Of a stretch of DNA of 60,856 nucleotides, positions 16,713 through 27,880 are shown piece after piece. Position numbers and translations under genes: made by a program. The stretch covers positions 1-60,856 of the forward strand of contig NZ_JAKZLF010000032.1 of NCBI RefSeq assembly GCF_022808855.1, given 5' to 3'. Positions within the stretch are counted from its first letter, which is position 1. Each line of letters begins with the position of its first letter. Below the pieces are notes generated by a model. The model made no database searches, was not told the DNA's origin, and saw nothing but the letters and a program-made list of their open reading frames with translations. The stretch is from Anaeromyxobacter soli. GTDB taxonomy: Bacteria > Myxococcota > Myxococcia > Myxococcales > Anaeromyxobacteraceae.

Positions 16713-18431
16713 CTCCGGCGGGAGCGCGACGAACACGCCGAGCACGCCGATGAGGTTCCCGGCCTGGTCGCGCAGCGGCACCCGGCTCGCCAGGCAGTCG
16801 ATGTCCCCGCCCGACGCGTCGCGCAGGGTCTCGCGCGCGTCGAGCAGCGGCGCTCCGGCGTCCATGACGCCCCGGTCCCGCTCCAGGAGGCGCGCGCGCT
16901 GCTCGTCGCTCCAGCCGAGCTGCGCGTCGGTCTTCCCGACGATCGCCTCGGCGGAGGGGAGGCCGAACCGCTGCGCGAAGCGGTCGTTGCACCCGAGGTA
17001 AACGGAGCGCCGGTCCTTCCAGTAGATGGAGTGCGGGACGTTCGACAGGACGCTCTGGAGCAGCTCGCGCTGCTCGCGGACGTTGCGGAAGCTCGCCTCG
17101 ACCCGCTCGGCCATGTGATCGAACTCGGTGGCGAGCTGACCGATCTCGTCCTTCGAGCGCAGGCCGATGCGGCGCGACAGGTGCTTCTCGTCGTCCGCGA
17201 TGTCCCGGGACAGGCCGACCAGCGTGGCGAGGGGCCGCGTGAGGGTGGCGGCGAGGAAGCTCACCCCGGCCACCGCCAGGATCACCACCACGAGCGACGC
17301 CAGCATGATGCGCCGGACGAGGGCGCCGACCTGCGCCTCGGCGGCCGCGGTCTTCTCGGCGATGGCGACCTCGATGTCGTCCACGTACCGGCCCGTGCCG
17401 ATGATCCAGTCGAGCGGCCGGTAGCGCTTCACGAACGAGAGCTTCGGCGCCGCGGCGCCCGGGGTCCCCTCCGCCGTCGGCTTCGGCCAGGAGTACTCCA
17501 CGAAGCCCTCGCCGGTCTTCCAGGAGATGTCCCGGAACGCCGAGAACAGGTTCTGGGCGCGGCCGTTCACCGCGAGCTCGAACTCCTTCGCGTCCATCGT
17601 CCGGCCGTCGAGCTCGGGCCGGATCGGATGCATCACCATGCGCGGGACCGGCGTCTCGGCGGTGCTGATCCAGAAGTACTCCGAGCCGTAGCGGATCTTG
17701 CGGATGCCCGAGGTGATCTCGGCGAGCTTCTCCCGCACCGCCTCGTCCACGTAGATGCCGGTCCCCACCACCCAGCCCCACTCCTTGAACAGGCGGACAT
17801 AGGAGAACTTGGGCATGCGCGGCAGGAGCGCGTTCCCGTCCGGCTCGGGCCAGCTGTAGCGGATGAAGCCCGCCCCGCGCGCGGCGGTGAGCTCGACGGC
17901 GAGCTGGAACAGGTTACGGTCGTCGTCGCCCGCGCAGTCGAACTCGGGCGCGTCGAGGACCGTCCCCTCGAGCCTCGGGACGAGCGGGTGCATGAGCATC
18001 GTCGGGTAGGGCCGGCCGACGGTGTTGATCCACAGGTACCCCTTGCCGCCGTCGAACCGCATCGCGCGGAGCGTCTCGAGCGCGTCCGCCTGCGCGCGCG
18101 CGACCGACACCTCGCCCCGGCGCGCCCGCGCGAGGTGCTCGCGGAGGGTCGCGCCCGCGACGTCGAGGATCGCCTCGAGCCGCTGCCCGTACTTCTGCTC
18201 GAGGTAGCGCTCGTCCGCGGCCTCCCGGTACTGCGCGTCGATGAGCGCGTAGACGGTGTTCACCTTGTCGGTGAGGTCCTGCTTCACCTGCGCGGTCTTC
18301 TCGGCCCGGATGCGCGCGATGTCCTCCGCGGCCCGCGAGCGGATGCTCCCGACGGCGTAGCCCGCGAGGACACCCGCGGTGACCAGCACCGCGACGGAGA
18401 TGGCCAGCTGCAGCTTGAGCTTCAGGGTCAA
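16698..18431 (-). CDS. Double-Cache, HAMP and PAS receptor with no output domain
   Basis: This 577-residue protein has an N-terminal membrane anchor (residues 8-28), then two consecutive single-Cache domains. Each carries the family pattern of a YLWIN or YFWIS core, MLMHP or MVMHP, EGFVEYSWPKP-type strand and WVVGTGIYVDD-type end. A second membrane segment near residue 400 is followed by HAMP (RPLATLVGLSRD...) and a PAS domain (LLQSVLSNVPHSIYWKD...NDRFAQRFGL). The chain ends right after the PAS strand VLGVFVAL. There is no methyl-accepting, kinase, GGDEF or EAL domain, and no coding continuation before the next gene. It should sense small carboxylate-type ligands in the periplasm. The start is TTG at 18431 with GGAG upstream. 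Confidence 0.88.
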   Translation of the reverse strand: MTLKLKLQLAISVAVLVTAGVLAGYAVGSIRSRAAEDIARIRAEKTAQVKQDLTDKVNTVYALIDAQYREAADERYLEQKYGQRLEAILDVAGATLREHLARARRGEVSVARAQADALETLRAMRFDGGKGYLWINTVGRPYPTMLMHPLVPRLEGTVLDAPEFDCAGDDDRNLFQLAVELTAARGAGFIRYSWPEPDGNALLPRMPKFSYVRLFKEWGWVVGTGIYVDEAVREKLAEITSGIRKIRYGSEYFWISTAETPVPRMVMHPIRPELDGRTMDAKEFELAVNGRAQNLFSAFRDISWKTGEGFVEYSWPKPTAEGTPGAAAPKLSFVKRYRPLDWIIGTGRYVDDIEVAIAEKTAAAEAQVGALVRRIMLASLVVVILAVAGVSFLAATLTRPLATLVGLSRDIADDEKHLSRRIGLRSKDEIGQLATEFDHMAERVEASFRNVREQRELLQSVLSNVPHSIYWKDRRSVYLGCNDRFAQRFGLPSAEAIVGKTDAQLGWSDEQRARLLERDRGVMDAGAPLLDARETLRDASGGDIDCLASRVPLRDQAGNLIGVLGVFVALPPEAPAR

Positions 18432-18494
18432 GAGCGCTCCGGGACCGGCGGTGGCGGGATTCTGGCCGACCCGCGAAGGCGGATCAACGAGGGG

Positions 18495-18524
18495 TTGTGG
18501 AGGCGCGTCGGGGGCTGGGATAAT
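18495..18524 (+). promoter_or_regulatory. Sigma-70-like promoter for the 18635-21288 operon
   Basis: TTGTGG (18495-18500) and GATAAT (18519-18524) are separated by 18 bases and stand out in GC-rich sequence. They lie 110 bases upstream of the ATG at 18635, giving a leader of about 100 bases. This is the best housekeeping-type promoter seen in the window; it has not been tested. Confidence 0.5.
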
Positions 18525-18634
18525 CGCGGGCGCTCGACAGATCGTCGCAGGCCACGCACGCCACGAAGGACGGGGGCAGGCAGAGCTCGAAGGAATCGGG
18601 GAGCCGATTCGTTCACGGGCGCCGGGGACCGCCG

Positions 18635-20560
18635 ATGCTCGATCGCCTCCTCCACTTCGTGACGGGAAGCCCGGCGTTCCAGTTCTTGCGCTCGGTCACG
18701 CCGTTCGACTTCCTCCCGGACGCCGACCTCGAGCGCATCAGCGACGCGCTCTCCATCGAGTACCACCCGAGGGGGAGCACGCTCTTCGCCCAGGGGCAGT
18801 CGGCGGTGACCGACGTCTACGTCGTCATGAAGGGCTCGCTCGAGCTCCTCGACGACGCGGCCGCGCCCGGCTCCCAGGGGCGCGCCGCCGGCCTCGGCCA
18901 GACCTACGGCGGGGCGTGCGTCCTGACGAACGGCGGGATCGCCCTGTTCACGGTGCGTGCGGTGGAGGACACGTTCCTCTACGCGGTGCCGGGGGCGCTG
19001 TTCCTCGAGGCGTGCGCGAGGCACCGCGAGTTCCACGACTTCTTCGCCGAGAGCCTCGGGCCCCGCATGCTCGAGCGCGTGGGGGCGCGGCTGCGCCAGA
19101 AGTGGCTCCTCACCTCGCCCGATCCGGACTCCGTCGGCTTCAGCCGCACGGTCGGGGAGATCTGCGATCGGGAGGTGGCCTGGTGCTCGCGAGAGGAGTC
19201 GGTGCGGGAGGTCGCGCAGCGGATGGCCGTGCGGCGCTGCCACACGCTGCTCGTGCGCGACGCGGGCGGCGCGCTCGTGGGGCTCGTGAGCGAGCGGGAC
19301 CTCGTCACGCGGGCGCTGGCGAGCGGCCTCGACGCGGCGCGGCCCGTCTCGGAGGTCATGACCCCCGCCGGCGAGGCGATGGCGGCCGGGTTGCCGCTCG
19401 CCGCGGCGATGGAGGTGATGGTGCGCTCCGGCGTTCGCTCGCTGCCGGTCGCCGGAGAGGGTGGGGAGATCGTCGGGCTGCTCGCGGACGACGATCTGCT
19501 CGTCGCGCACGGGAGCTCTCCGCTCGAGTACCTGCGGGACATCGCGCAGACCCGGCTCCGCAAGGACCTCGCCGAGAAGCGGGCGCGCCTGCCCCGGCTG
19601 GTCCGCGCGCTCATGCTCGAGGGGGCGCGGGTGGACAGCCTCACCTGGCTCATCAGCGCCGTGTCCGACGCCACGGTGAGGCGCGTGCTCGACCTGGCGC
19701 TCGCCGAGATGGGCCCGCCCCCCGCGCCGTTCGTGTTCCTCGCCCTCGGCAGCGAGGGGCGGCGAGAGCAGACCCTCGTGACCGACCAGGACAACGCCCT
19801 GGTGTTCGCCGACGTCCCCGGGCGCGAGGCGGAGGCGGCGGAGTACTTCCCGCGGCTCGGCGAGCGCGTCTGCACCTGGCTGAAGGAGGTCGGGGTCGAG
19901 TACTGCGACGGGGAGGTGATGGCGAGCAACCGGGAGTGGTGCCAGCCGCTGTCCGTCTGGAAGGAGTACTTCCGCAAGTGGGTGAGGGTCCCGGAGCCGG
20001 AGGCGGTGCTCAACTCCAGCATCTTCTTCGACTTCCGGGAGGTGCACGGAGACCTCGCGCTCGCCGAGGAGCTCCGCGGCCACGTGACCCAGCTGCTCGC
20101 GCCAAGGCCCGGGATGTTCTTCAACCTCCTCGCGCAGGCGGTGGTGGACAAGGAGCTGCCCGTCGGCCTCTTCGGGCGGATCTCGGTGGAGACGCGCGGG
20201 AGCCGGGAGGACGTGTTCGACATCAAGCAGCCCATCGCGCGCATCTGCGAGCTGACGCGGCTGCAGGGCCTCTGGAACGGCATCGGCGCGACGAGCACGC
20301 TCGAGCGGCTGCGGAAGCTCTCGCAGCAGGGCGAGGTGGACGCGCGGGTCTGCCTCGACATGAAGCACGCGTACTCCTTCCTCATGCAGCTGCGGCTCGC
20401 CCGGCAGGTGGCGGCGCTCGGGAGCGGGGGCGTGCCGGCCGACAACCTCATCAGCACGCACGAGATCTCCACCCTCGAGCAGCGGTTCCTCGAGGAGACC
20501 TTCGGGCTCATCGGACGTGCCCAGGCGAGCGCGCGCAGGAAGTTCCTGCGCCAGGCGTGA
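18635..20560 (+). CDS. cNMP-binding, CBS and DUF294 nucleotidyltransferase protein
   Basis: This 641-residue cytoplasmic protein has three parts. Residues 15-130 form a cyclic-nucleotide-binding fold (HPRGSTLFAQGQSAVTDVYVV, shown in part). Residues 165-290 are a CBS pair (VREVAQRMAVRRCHTLLV, LVGLVSERDLVTRAL, GLLADDDLLVAHG). From about 300 on comes a DUF294-type nucleotidyltransferase with the GlnD-like motif GSEGRREQTLVTDQDNAL, whose DQD aspartates would bind metal, plus its helical C-terminal domain. Related proteins are thought to modify a partner under control of bound nucleotides, but no target is known. A DnaQ-like exonuclease follows after 11 bases, a widely conserved pairing. The ribosome binding site is weak. 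Confidence 0.92.
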   Translation: MLDRLLHFVTGSPAFQFLRSVTPFDFLPDADLERISDALSIEYHPRGSTLFAQGQSAVTDVYVVMKGSLELLDDAAAPGSQGRAAGLGQTYGGACVLTNGGIALFTVRAVEDTFLYAVPGALFLEACARHREFHDFFAESLGPRMLERVGARLRQKWLLTSPDPDSVGFSRTVGEICDREVAWCSREESVREVAQRMAVRRCHTLLVRDAGGALVGLVSERDLVTRALASGLDAARPVSEVMTPAGEAMAAGLPLAAAMEVMVRSGVRSLPVAGEGGEIVGLLADDDLLVAHGSSPLEYLRDIAQTRLRKDLAEKRARLPRLVRALMLEGARVDSLTWLISAVSDATVRRVLDLALAEMGPPPAPFVFLALGSEGRREQTLVTDQDNALVFADVPGREAEAAEYFPRLGERVCTWLKEVGVEYCDGEVMASNREWCQPLSVWKEYFRKWVRVPEPEAVLNSSIFFDFREVHGDLALAEELRGHVTQLLAPRPGMFFNLLAQAVVDKELPVGLFGRISVETRGSREDVFDIKQPIARICELTRLQGLWNGIGATSTLERLRKLSQQGEVDARVCLDMKHAYSFLMQLRLARQVAALGSGGVPADNLISTHEISTLEQRFLEETFGLIGRAQASARRKFLRQA

Positions 20561-20571
20561 AAGGGAGCGCA

Positions 20572-21288
20572 ATGAGCCGAACCACCGGGATCGCGGCGCT
20601 CCTCCGGCTCGTCCGGCGCAAGGCCACCGGCGCGGCCGCGGAGGTCCGCTACGCGCGGCGCAAGACGCTCGGCGCGGAGGAGTGGACGCAGCCGATCCGG
20701 ACGATGACGTTCACGGTGCTCGACTGCGAGATGACCGGGCTCGACCCCGCCAAGGACGAGATCCTCTCCATCGGCGCGGTGCGGATCCGCAACGGCCGGA
20801 TCGTGATGAGCGAGCGCTTCTACCAGGTGTTCAAGCCGACCGAGGCGGTCTCGCCGAAGGAGGTCATCCTCATCCACGGCCTCGGCCCCGACGAGGTCAG
20901 CCGCGGCATGCCGCTCCTCGACGCGCTCGACCGCCTGCTCGCCTTCATCGGCGACAGCGTCGTGATCGGCCACTTCACGGCGGTCGATCTCGGCTTCCTG
21001 AACGCGGCGCTCGCGTCGCGGAAGGAGCGATCGATCAAGAACCCCGCGCTCGACACGCGCCTCCTGTACGGCTGGTGGCGCCGGCGGACGTCGCCTGCGA
21101 GCCAGGCCTCGACCGACGCCGCCCTCGAGGACATCGTCATCGAGATGGGGCTGCCGCGCTACCCGGCGCACCACGCCTTCTACGACGCGCTCACCACCGG
21201 CATGGTGTTCCTGAAGCTGCTGGGCGACTTCGAGGCCTCGGGCGCCGTTCAGTTCCGGACGCTGTACCGGGAGGCGGGGGTGTACTGA
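20572..21288 (+). CDS. DnaQ-like 3'-5' exonuclease
   Basis: This 238-residue member of the DEDD exonuclease superfamily is like the polymerase III epsilon subunit. Motif I is LDCEMTGLDP (D and E), motif II lies around VVIGHFTAVDLGFLN, and motif III is HHAFYDALTTG, so it is of the DEDDh type. The first 45 residues are an Arg/Ala-rich lead-in. It starts 11 bases after the cNMP-CBS-nucleotidyltransferase gene, with GGGAG upstream, and must be in its operon. Proteins with this pairing may degrade or edit a nucleic acid or nucleotide product; they are distinct from the replicative proofreading subunit. It converges with ureG. Confidence 0.9.
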   Translation: MSRTTGIAALLRLVRRKATGAAAEVRYARRKTLGAEEWTQPIRTMTFTVLDCEMTGLDPAKDEILSIGAVRIRNGRIVMSERFYQVFKPTEAVSPKEVILIHGLGPDEVSRGMPLLDALDRLLAFIGDSVVIGHFTAVDLGFLNAALASRKERSIKNPALDTRLLYGWWRRRTSPASQASTDAALEDIVIEMGLPRYPAHHAFYDALTTGMVFLKLLGDFEASGAVQFRTLYREAGVY

Positions 21289-21321
21289 CGCGCGAGCGGG
21301 GAAGGATCACGTGCTGGCGAG

Positions 21322-21339
21322 CAGGGGCGGGGCGCAGCC
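21322..21339 (-). terminator. GC-rich element after ureG
   Basis: CAGGGGCGGGGCGCAGCC carries the core shared with 85-102 and 10107-10125. It lies about 20 bases past the ureG stop codon, between convergent genes. The stem is imperfect here. A terminator role is inferred from the repeated position. Confidence 0.35.
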
Positions 21340-21358
21340 AGCGCGGTCCCCGGCGAGA

Positions 21359-22063
21359 TCATCCGCCGATCGCGTGCCGGTATGCGTGGAGGACGTGCTC
21401 GGCGATCTCCGCGACGCCCACGCCCCGGGTGACCTGCGCGAAGACCACCGGGCCGTCGCCGCGCATCCGCGCGGCGTCGCGGGCCATGAGGCCGAGGTCG
21501 GCGCCGACCGCCTCGGCGAGATCCGTCTTGTTCACCACGAGGAGATCGGCCTGCGTGATGCCGGGGCCGCCCTTGCGCGGCACCTTGTCCCCGCCCGCGA
21601 CGTCGATGACGTAGATGGTGTAGTCGGCGAGCTCGCGGCTGAAGTGCGCGGCGAGGTTGTCGCCCCCCGACTCGCAGAACAGGATCTCGGGGTCGTGCGC
21701 CAGGGTGAGCTCCTCGAGCGCGAGCAGGTTCGCGGTCACGTCCTCGCGGATGGCCGCGTGCGGGCACCCTCCGGTCTCGACGGCGCGGATGCGCTCGGCG
21801 GGCAGCGCCTGGTTCCGGACCAGGAACTCGGCGTCCTCGCGGGTGAAGATGTCGTTCGTCACGACCGCGAGGGAGCGTGAGTGGCGCAGCGCGCGGCAGA
21901 GCGCGAGGACGAGCGCGGTCTTCCCGCTCCCGACCGGACCTCCCACTCCGACCGTGAAGGCGCGCCGCCGGAGGTCGCCGCGCGCGTGAGGGGCGCCGCG
22001 GTCCCGGAACGAGCCGGGCCCGGGGGCGTGATCGTGACCGGAGTGGAGCGAGAGCGCGTTCAT
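21359..22063 (-). CDS. ureG: Urease accessory GTPase UreG
   Basis: This 234-residue protein is a SIMIBI GTPase that delivers nickel to urease. The P-loop is [11 protein letters not shown]; the nickel-binding CPH motif is in [13 protein letters not shown]; the GTPase motifs ESGGDNL and VNKTDLA are present. A short His-containing tail precedes the GTPase domain ([10 protein letters not shown]), which could hold nickel in the absence of UreE. It starts 2 bases after ureF and is the last gene of the ureD-ureAB-ureC-ureF-ureG operon. A GC-rich element and a convergent exonuclease gene follow. Confidence 0.96.
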   Translation of the reverse strand: MNALSLHSGHDHAPGPGSFRDRGAPHARGDLRRRAFTVGVGGPVGSGKTALVLALCRALRHSRSLAVVTNDIFTREDAEFLVRNQALPAERIRAVETGGCPHAAIREDVTANLLALEELTLAHDPEILFCESGGDNLAAHFSRELADYTIYVIDVAGGDKVPRKGGPGITQADLLVVNKTDLAEAVGADLGLMARDAARMRGDGPVVFAQVTRGVGVAEIAEHVLHAYRHAIGG

Positions 22064-22065
22064 GG

Positions 22066-22721
22066 TCAGCTCTGGAAGAGCCTCGAGTAGAGGCGGTCCT
22101 GGTGGGACTGCAGGAGCTCGAGGAGCGGCGAGGCCGCCGCGGCCTCCTCGGGTGGCCGACCGGCCGTCGCGGCGAGGACCGCGTCCGCGACCGCGCCGGC
22201 GCGGACGAGGGCGGCCTGGGCCTCGAGCGGACCGCAGAGGCCGAGCCGCACGCCGGCGGAGACGATCCCCCGCGCCGCGAGGAACAGGTGCAGCCGCGCG
22301 GCCTCCTCCTCGGACGCGCCGAGGCGGCCGAGGACCACCCCCGACACCGGGGCGAGGTGCCCCGCGAGGCCGGCGTGCCGCACCTCCTCCTCGAGCTCCC
22401 GCGCGGCGGGCCCGAGGGAGACCGCGGCCCGGAGCAGCGCACGCCCCTGCGCGCGGCTCGCGCGGTTGGCGACGTGCCCGGGAATGGCGGCGTCGCAGCG
22501 GGCGTCGAGCTCGGCGAGCCGCTCCGGCGCGCGCAGCGCCGCGACGACGAAGGGGACCGCGAGCGAGCCCGCCTGCCAGAGCGACTCGACCACGAAGGCG
22601 TCGAGCCCCGCGACGCCGGCGCAGCGCCCGAGCTGCACGGCCGCCTCGAGCCCGCCGGAGTGGGCGAAGCCGCCGGTGGGGAACGCCGAGTCGGCGAGCT
22701 GCCAGGAGAGCCAGGGGGTCA

Positions 22722-22722
<1 letters not shown>
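22066..22722 (-). CDS. ureF: Urease accessory protein UreF
   Basis: This 218-residue all-helical protein joins UreD and UreG in the urease activation complex and gates GTP hydrolysis. The signature is at the N-terminus: [21 protein letters not shown], given in part as [12 protein letters not shown]. The helical core ends in the conserved [19 protein letters not shown] region. The ATG at 22722 shares one base with the ureC stop codon (TGATG), so translation is coupled. Length and start agree with the family. It sits between ureC and ureG in the usual order. Confidence 0.95.
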
Positions 22723-24437
<1,715 letters not shown>

Positions 24438-24438
24438 C

Positions 24439-25212
24439 TCAGCGCTCCTCCGCGTGGGCGAAGCCGCGCCGGCGGGCCTCCGCCACGACGCGCTCCCGGC
24501 CCTCCTCCGTGACCGGCCCCGGCGCGAGGGCGTTGCCGCCGCGGACCACGCGGCGCCCCCCGATCTCCACGAGCGCGACCGTGCGCGTCTCGCCGGGCTC
24601 GAAGCGGACCGCCATCCCGGCGGGCACGTCGAGCCGGCGGCCGTACGCGCGCGCCCGGTCGAAGCGCAGGAGCGGGTTCACCTCGGCGAAGTGGTAGTGG
24701 CTCCCCACCTGCACCGGGCGGTCGGCGAGGTTCGTCACGGCGAGCTGGATCGCCTCGCGTCCCTCGTTCAGCACCACCTCGCCGGGCGCCGGCAGCACCT
24801 CGCCCGGGCTCGCCTCCTCCGGTCCGCCGGGAGCTTCCTCCGCGAAGGCCGACAGGGGCGGGACCGGGAGGAAGGATCCGTAGAGCGCCAGCGCGAGGTC
24901 GCCGTCCTCCGCCGCGATGGGGTGGTGGACCGTGACGAGCTTCGTGCCGTCGGGGAACGTCCCCTCCACCTGCACCTCCGCGACGAGCTCGGGCACGCCC
25001 GGCAGCACCTGCCGCCGCCCGAGCATCCGCCGGCCGAGCGCCATCAGCTCGGCGACGCGCCGCCCGTCGCGCGCGAGCTCGAGGAGCTGGGTGGCGACGA
25101 GCGCGACCGCCTCGGGGTGGTTGAGGCGCAGGCCTCGCGCGAGCCGTTTCTGCGCGAGGACGCCGGCCTGGTGGAGCGTGAGCTTGTCGATCTCTCGTGG
25201 GGTCAGGTGCAT
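24439..25212 (-). CDS. ureAB: Fused urease gamma and beta subunit UreAB
   Basis: This 257-residue protein joins the two small urease subunits that most bacteria encode separately. Residues 1-100 are gamma ([34 protein letters not shown]). Residues 130-240 are beta ([27 protein letters not shown], shown in part as [15 protein letters not shown], and the [16 protein letters not shown] strand). An acidic Pro/Glu/Ala linker of about 30 residues joins them. Similar fusions are known in Helicobacter and some other bacteria. The ATG at 25212 has GGAGGCACG upstream and lies 13 bases after the ureD stop codon. The fusion would fix the 1:1 ratio of the two chains. Confidence 0.95.
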   Translation of the reverse strand: MHLTPREIDKLTLHQAGVLAQKRLARGLRLNHPEAVALVATQLLELARDGRRVAELMALGRRMLGRRQVLPGVPELVAEVQVEGTFPDGTKLVTVHHPIAAEDGDLALALYGSFLPVPPLSAFAEEAPGGPEEASPGEVLPAPGEVVLNEGREAIQLAVTNLADRPVQVGSHYHFAEVNPLLRFDRARAYGRRLDVPAGMAVRFEPGETRTVALVEIGGRRVVRGGNALAPGPVTEEGRERVVAEARRRGFAHAEER

Positions 25213-25225
25213 CGTGCCTCCGGGT

Positions 25226-26119
25226 TCACGGAATGTGCGTAAACGGATCCACGCCGGTGACGGCCGCGACGAATGCGAGGCGCTCGCGCACGAACGCGAG
25301 CCCGTCCTCGATGCTCCGGCTCGCGATGCGCACGAGGACGCCGTCGCCGAGCGGGCTCGCCGCCGCGAGGACGGGCGAGTCCGGGGTGGCCGGCGACGAC
25401 GCGAGCCGCTCCTGGAGCGCGCGGGCGTGGCGCGCGCTCGCCGGTCCGAGCGCGACCACCGTCGCGAGGAAGTCGACGCCGGAGAGCCGCTCGCCGAGGG
25501 GAGGACCTTCGCCGGGCACGAGGCGGAGCCCGTCCGCCAGGATCGTCCGGCCGCCCATCACGACCTCGACGCGCGAGCGGTACTCGTCGAAGGCCCAGCG
25601 CTCGCCGCGAGCGACGCGGCCCGCGACCAGGGCGTCGAGCCAGAGAAGGCTCGCGCCGGGCGCGAGCTCGAGCCGCTGCTCCTGGCGGTAGCGCGCGCTC
25701 GCGAAGCAGCTCACCGGCTGCGGCAGGACCGCGAGGACGGCGCCCGGGCCGACGCGCGCCCCGAGCCGCTGCGTCGCGATCGCCCCGCGCGAGCGGTAGA
25801 TCTTGGTCCCCGCCTGCGTGGAGAGGAGCGCGGTAGAGTCCCCTCCGACCTCGACCTCGAGCGACACCTCGTCCCCCGCGAGGAGCCCGCCGCCATGGCT
25901 CGCGGAGATGATCCAGGCGCAGCGCCCCCGCGGAGAGGGCGAGAGGAGCTGGAGAGGGCTCGACGCCATGCACGCGACGATGGCGCTCGCGCCGCCCACG
26001 CGCGCCGTCGCGACCCGTCCCGCGCCGGCGCGGAGCCCGTGTTCCGGGCGCGGCTGCCCGATGGACGTGCAGCGTGCCTCGGGGAGATCGAGGATCGGCT
26101 CGGGATCCAGGCAACGCAT
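25226..26119 (-). CDS. ureD: Urease accessory protein UreD (UreH)
   Basis: This 297-residue protein is the scaffold that binds apo-urease and recruits UreF and UreG. Family features are [27 protein letters not shown] and the later [23 protein letters not shown] strand pair. The first 35 residues (with [14 protein letters not shown]) are not typical and have no good ribosome binding site, so the true start may lie downstream, for instance at a GTG. It is the first gene of the operon; UreD upstream of the structural genes is a common order. No nickel transporter or NikR gene lies next to it. Confidence 0.9.
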   Translation of the reverse strand: MRCLDPEPILDLPEARCTSIGQPRPEHGLRAGAGRVATARVGGASAIVACMASSPLQLLSPSPRGRCAWIISASHGGGLLAGDEVSLEVEVGGDSTALLSTQAGTKIYRSRGAIATQRLGARVGPGAVLAVLPQPVSCFASARYRQEQRLELAPGASLLWLDALVAGRVARGERWAFDEYRSRVEVVMGGRTILADGLRLVPGEGPPLGERLSGVDFLATVVALGPASARHARALQERLASSPATPDSPVLAAASPLGDGVLVRIASRSIEDGLAFVRERLAFVAAVTGVDPFTHIP

Positions 26120-26176
26120 CGGACACGGGCGGCATCGTGCAGGGCGCGCGCCAGTCCCCGGCCTCGCCAGGCGGGC

Positions 26177-27880
26177 TCACGCCAGGAGCCGCTCGATCAC
26201 CGCCGGGTCGGGCGGCTTCGCCACGTGCCCGTCGAAGCCGGCGTCCGCGGCGCGCCGCAGGTCGTCCGGCTGCGCGTAGCCGCTGACGGCGATGAGCCGC
26301 ACGCCGTCCGGGCCGGCGGCGCGGAGCGCGCGCGCGACGTCGTAGCCGCTCATCCCGGGGAGCCCGAGGTCGCACAGCACGACGTCCGGGGGGCTCGCCA
26401 GCGCCCTCGCGAGGGCGGTCGGGCCGTCGTAGGCCACCTCGGTGGTGTGGCCGAACAGCTGCACGATCTCCGCGAGCGAGTCCGCGGCGTCCGGGTTGTC
26501 GTCCACCACGAGGACGCGGAGGCCGTGGGGCACCGGAGTGATCCCGGCGGCCACCGCGACGGGCACGCTGGCCTCCGCGGCGAGCGGGAGGCGGACGACG
26601 AGCTCGGCGCCTCGTCCCGGCCCGGCGCTCTCGGCGCGGACCGTCCCACCGTGCAGCTCGGTGATGCCCTTGACGAGCGCGAGGCCGAGCCCGAGCCCGC
26701 CGTCGGTCCGCGCGAGCGAGCGCTCCGCCTGCACGAACGGCTCGAAGATCCGCTCGAGCTGGTCCGGCGCGATGCCGACGCCGGTGTCGCGGACGCGGAG
26801 CTCCGTCGCGTCCGCGCTCGCGCGAACCGAGACGGTGACGGCGCCGCCGCGGGGCGTGAACTTGGCCGCGTTCTGGAGGAGGTTCCCGAGCACCTGCCCG
26901 AGCCGCGTCGCGTCGCCGCTCACGAGGACCGGTCCGGCGGGGAGCTCCAGCGCGAGCTCGAGGCCTCGGCCCGCGAGGACGGAGCGAAGATCCTCGGCCG
27001 TCCGGCGCGCGATCCCGACGACGTCCACCCGATCGCAGCGCAGCTCGATCTTGCCCTTCGCGATGCGGGTCACGTCGAGCAGGTCGTCCACGAGCCTCGT
27101 GAGGTGCTCGGTCTGCCGCTCGATGACCGCCCGCGCCCGGCGCGCCTGCTCTCCGGCGGGGTCGGCGTGCTCGAGGATGTAGATCGAGTTGCGGATGGGG
27201 GCGAGGGGGTTCCGCAGCTCGTGCGACAGCACGCTCAGGAAGGCGTCCTTGCGCCGGTCCACGTCGCGCAGCGCCTCCTCCGCCTTCCGCTGGCGGAGCG
27301 CTCCCTCGGCGAGCTCGCCGATGAATCGCACGAGCGCCCGGTCATAGGCGACGATGTTCTCGACGGCGGCGTGGTCGAAGACCGGCACGCGATCGAGCGC
27401 GGCGAGGTACGCCGCCTCGTCGTACCCGAACTGCTTCGCCTGCTGGACGAAGAAGCCGCGGTCCGCCGACTCCTCCACGTAGAAGAACTGGCCCAGGAAG
27501 AGCGTCGCGAGGTGCTCGCCCGCGACGACGATGGGGACGCCGATGTCCCGCAGCCCGTTCTTGCACAGGTACTCGCAGGAGGAGCCCTCGGCGAGGTGGC
27601 CCTTGATGTAGTCGTCGCTCTCCCGGCAGCGCTCGAGCGAGCGGGGATCCGCCCGGTGGAAGTGGACGCAGATGTCCTGCCAGCCGCAGCCGACGAGGAC
27701 GGAGCCGTCGAAGGCGTCGATGATGCCGATGGGCATCCCCGTGGCGTTGTAGTTCGCCTCCGCGAGCCGCTGGACGACGGACATGTCCAGGAGCTCGGCC
27801 AGCCGGACGGAGGGTATTGAGGTTGGCGCCATCGGAGCATCAATCAAAAAAGGTGCGGTGATATTCGTACATTGCGACAT
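26177..27880 (-). CDS. PocR-domain hybrid histidine kinase with receiver
   Basis: This 567-residue cytoplasmic protein has a PocR sensory domain (residues 28-190, with cysteines in HRADPRSLERC and SSCEYLCKNG). A HisKA domain follows, with the phosphorylated His220 in LSVLSHELRNPLAPIR. The HATPase domain has N-box NLLQNAAKF, DTGVGIAP and GGLGLGLALV. A C-terminal receiver has acidic pocket VVDDN and phosphoacceptor Asp504 in VLCDLGLPG. PocR domains are thought to bind hydrocarbon-derived small molecules. No partner regulator or membrane segment is seen, so the output must be another protein. The ATG at 27880 follows GGAGATTAC; the first 25 codons and leader are unusually AT-rich. The 57 bases between it and ureD hold nothing recognisable. 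Confidence 0.92.
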   Translation of the reverse strand: MSQCTNITAPFLIDAPMAPTSIPSVRLAELLDMSVVQRLAEANYNATGMPIGIIDAFDGSVLVGCGWQDICVHFHRADPRSLERCRESDDYIKGHLAEGSSCEYLCKNGLRDIGVPIVVAGEHLATLFLGQFFYVEESADRGFFVQQAKQFGYDEAAYLAALDRVPVFDHAAVENIVAYDRALVRFIGELAEGALRQRKAEEALRDVDRRKDAFLSVLSHELRNPLAPIRNSIYILEHADPAGEQARRARAVIERQTEHLTRLVDDLLDVTRIAKGKIELRCDRVDVVGIARRTAEDLRSVLAGRGLELALELPAGPVLVSGDATRLGQVLGNLLQNAAKFTPRGGAVTVSVRASADATELRVRDTGVGIAPDQLERIFEPFVQAERSLARTDGGLGLGLALVKGITELHGGTVRAESAGPGRGAELVVRLPLAAEASVPVAVAAGITPVPHGLRVLVVDDNPDAADSLAEIVQLFGHTTEVAYDGPTALARALASPPDVVLCDLGLPGMSGYDVARALRAAGPDGVRLIAVSGYAQPDDLRRAADAGFDGHVAKPPDPAVIERLLA

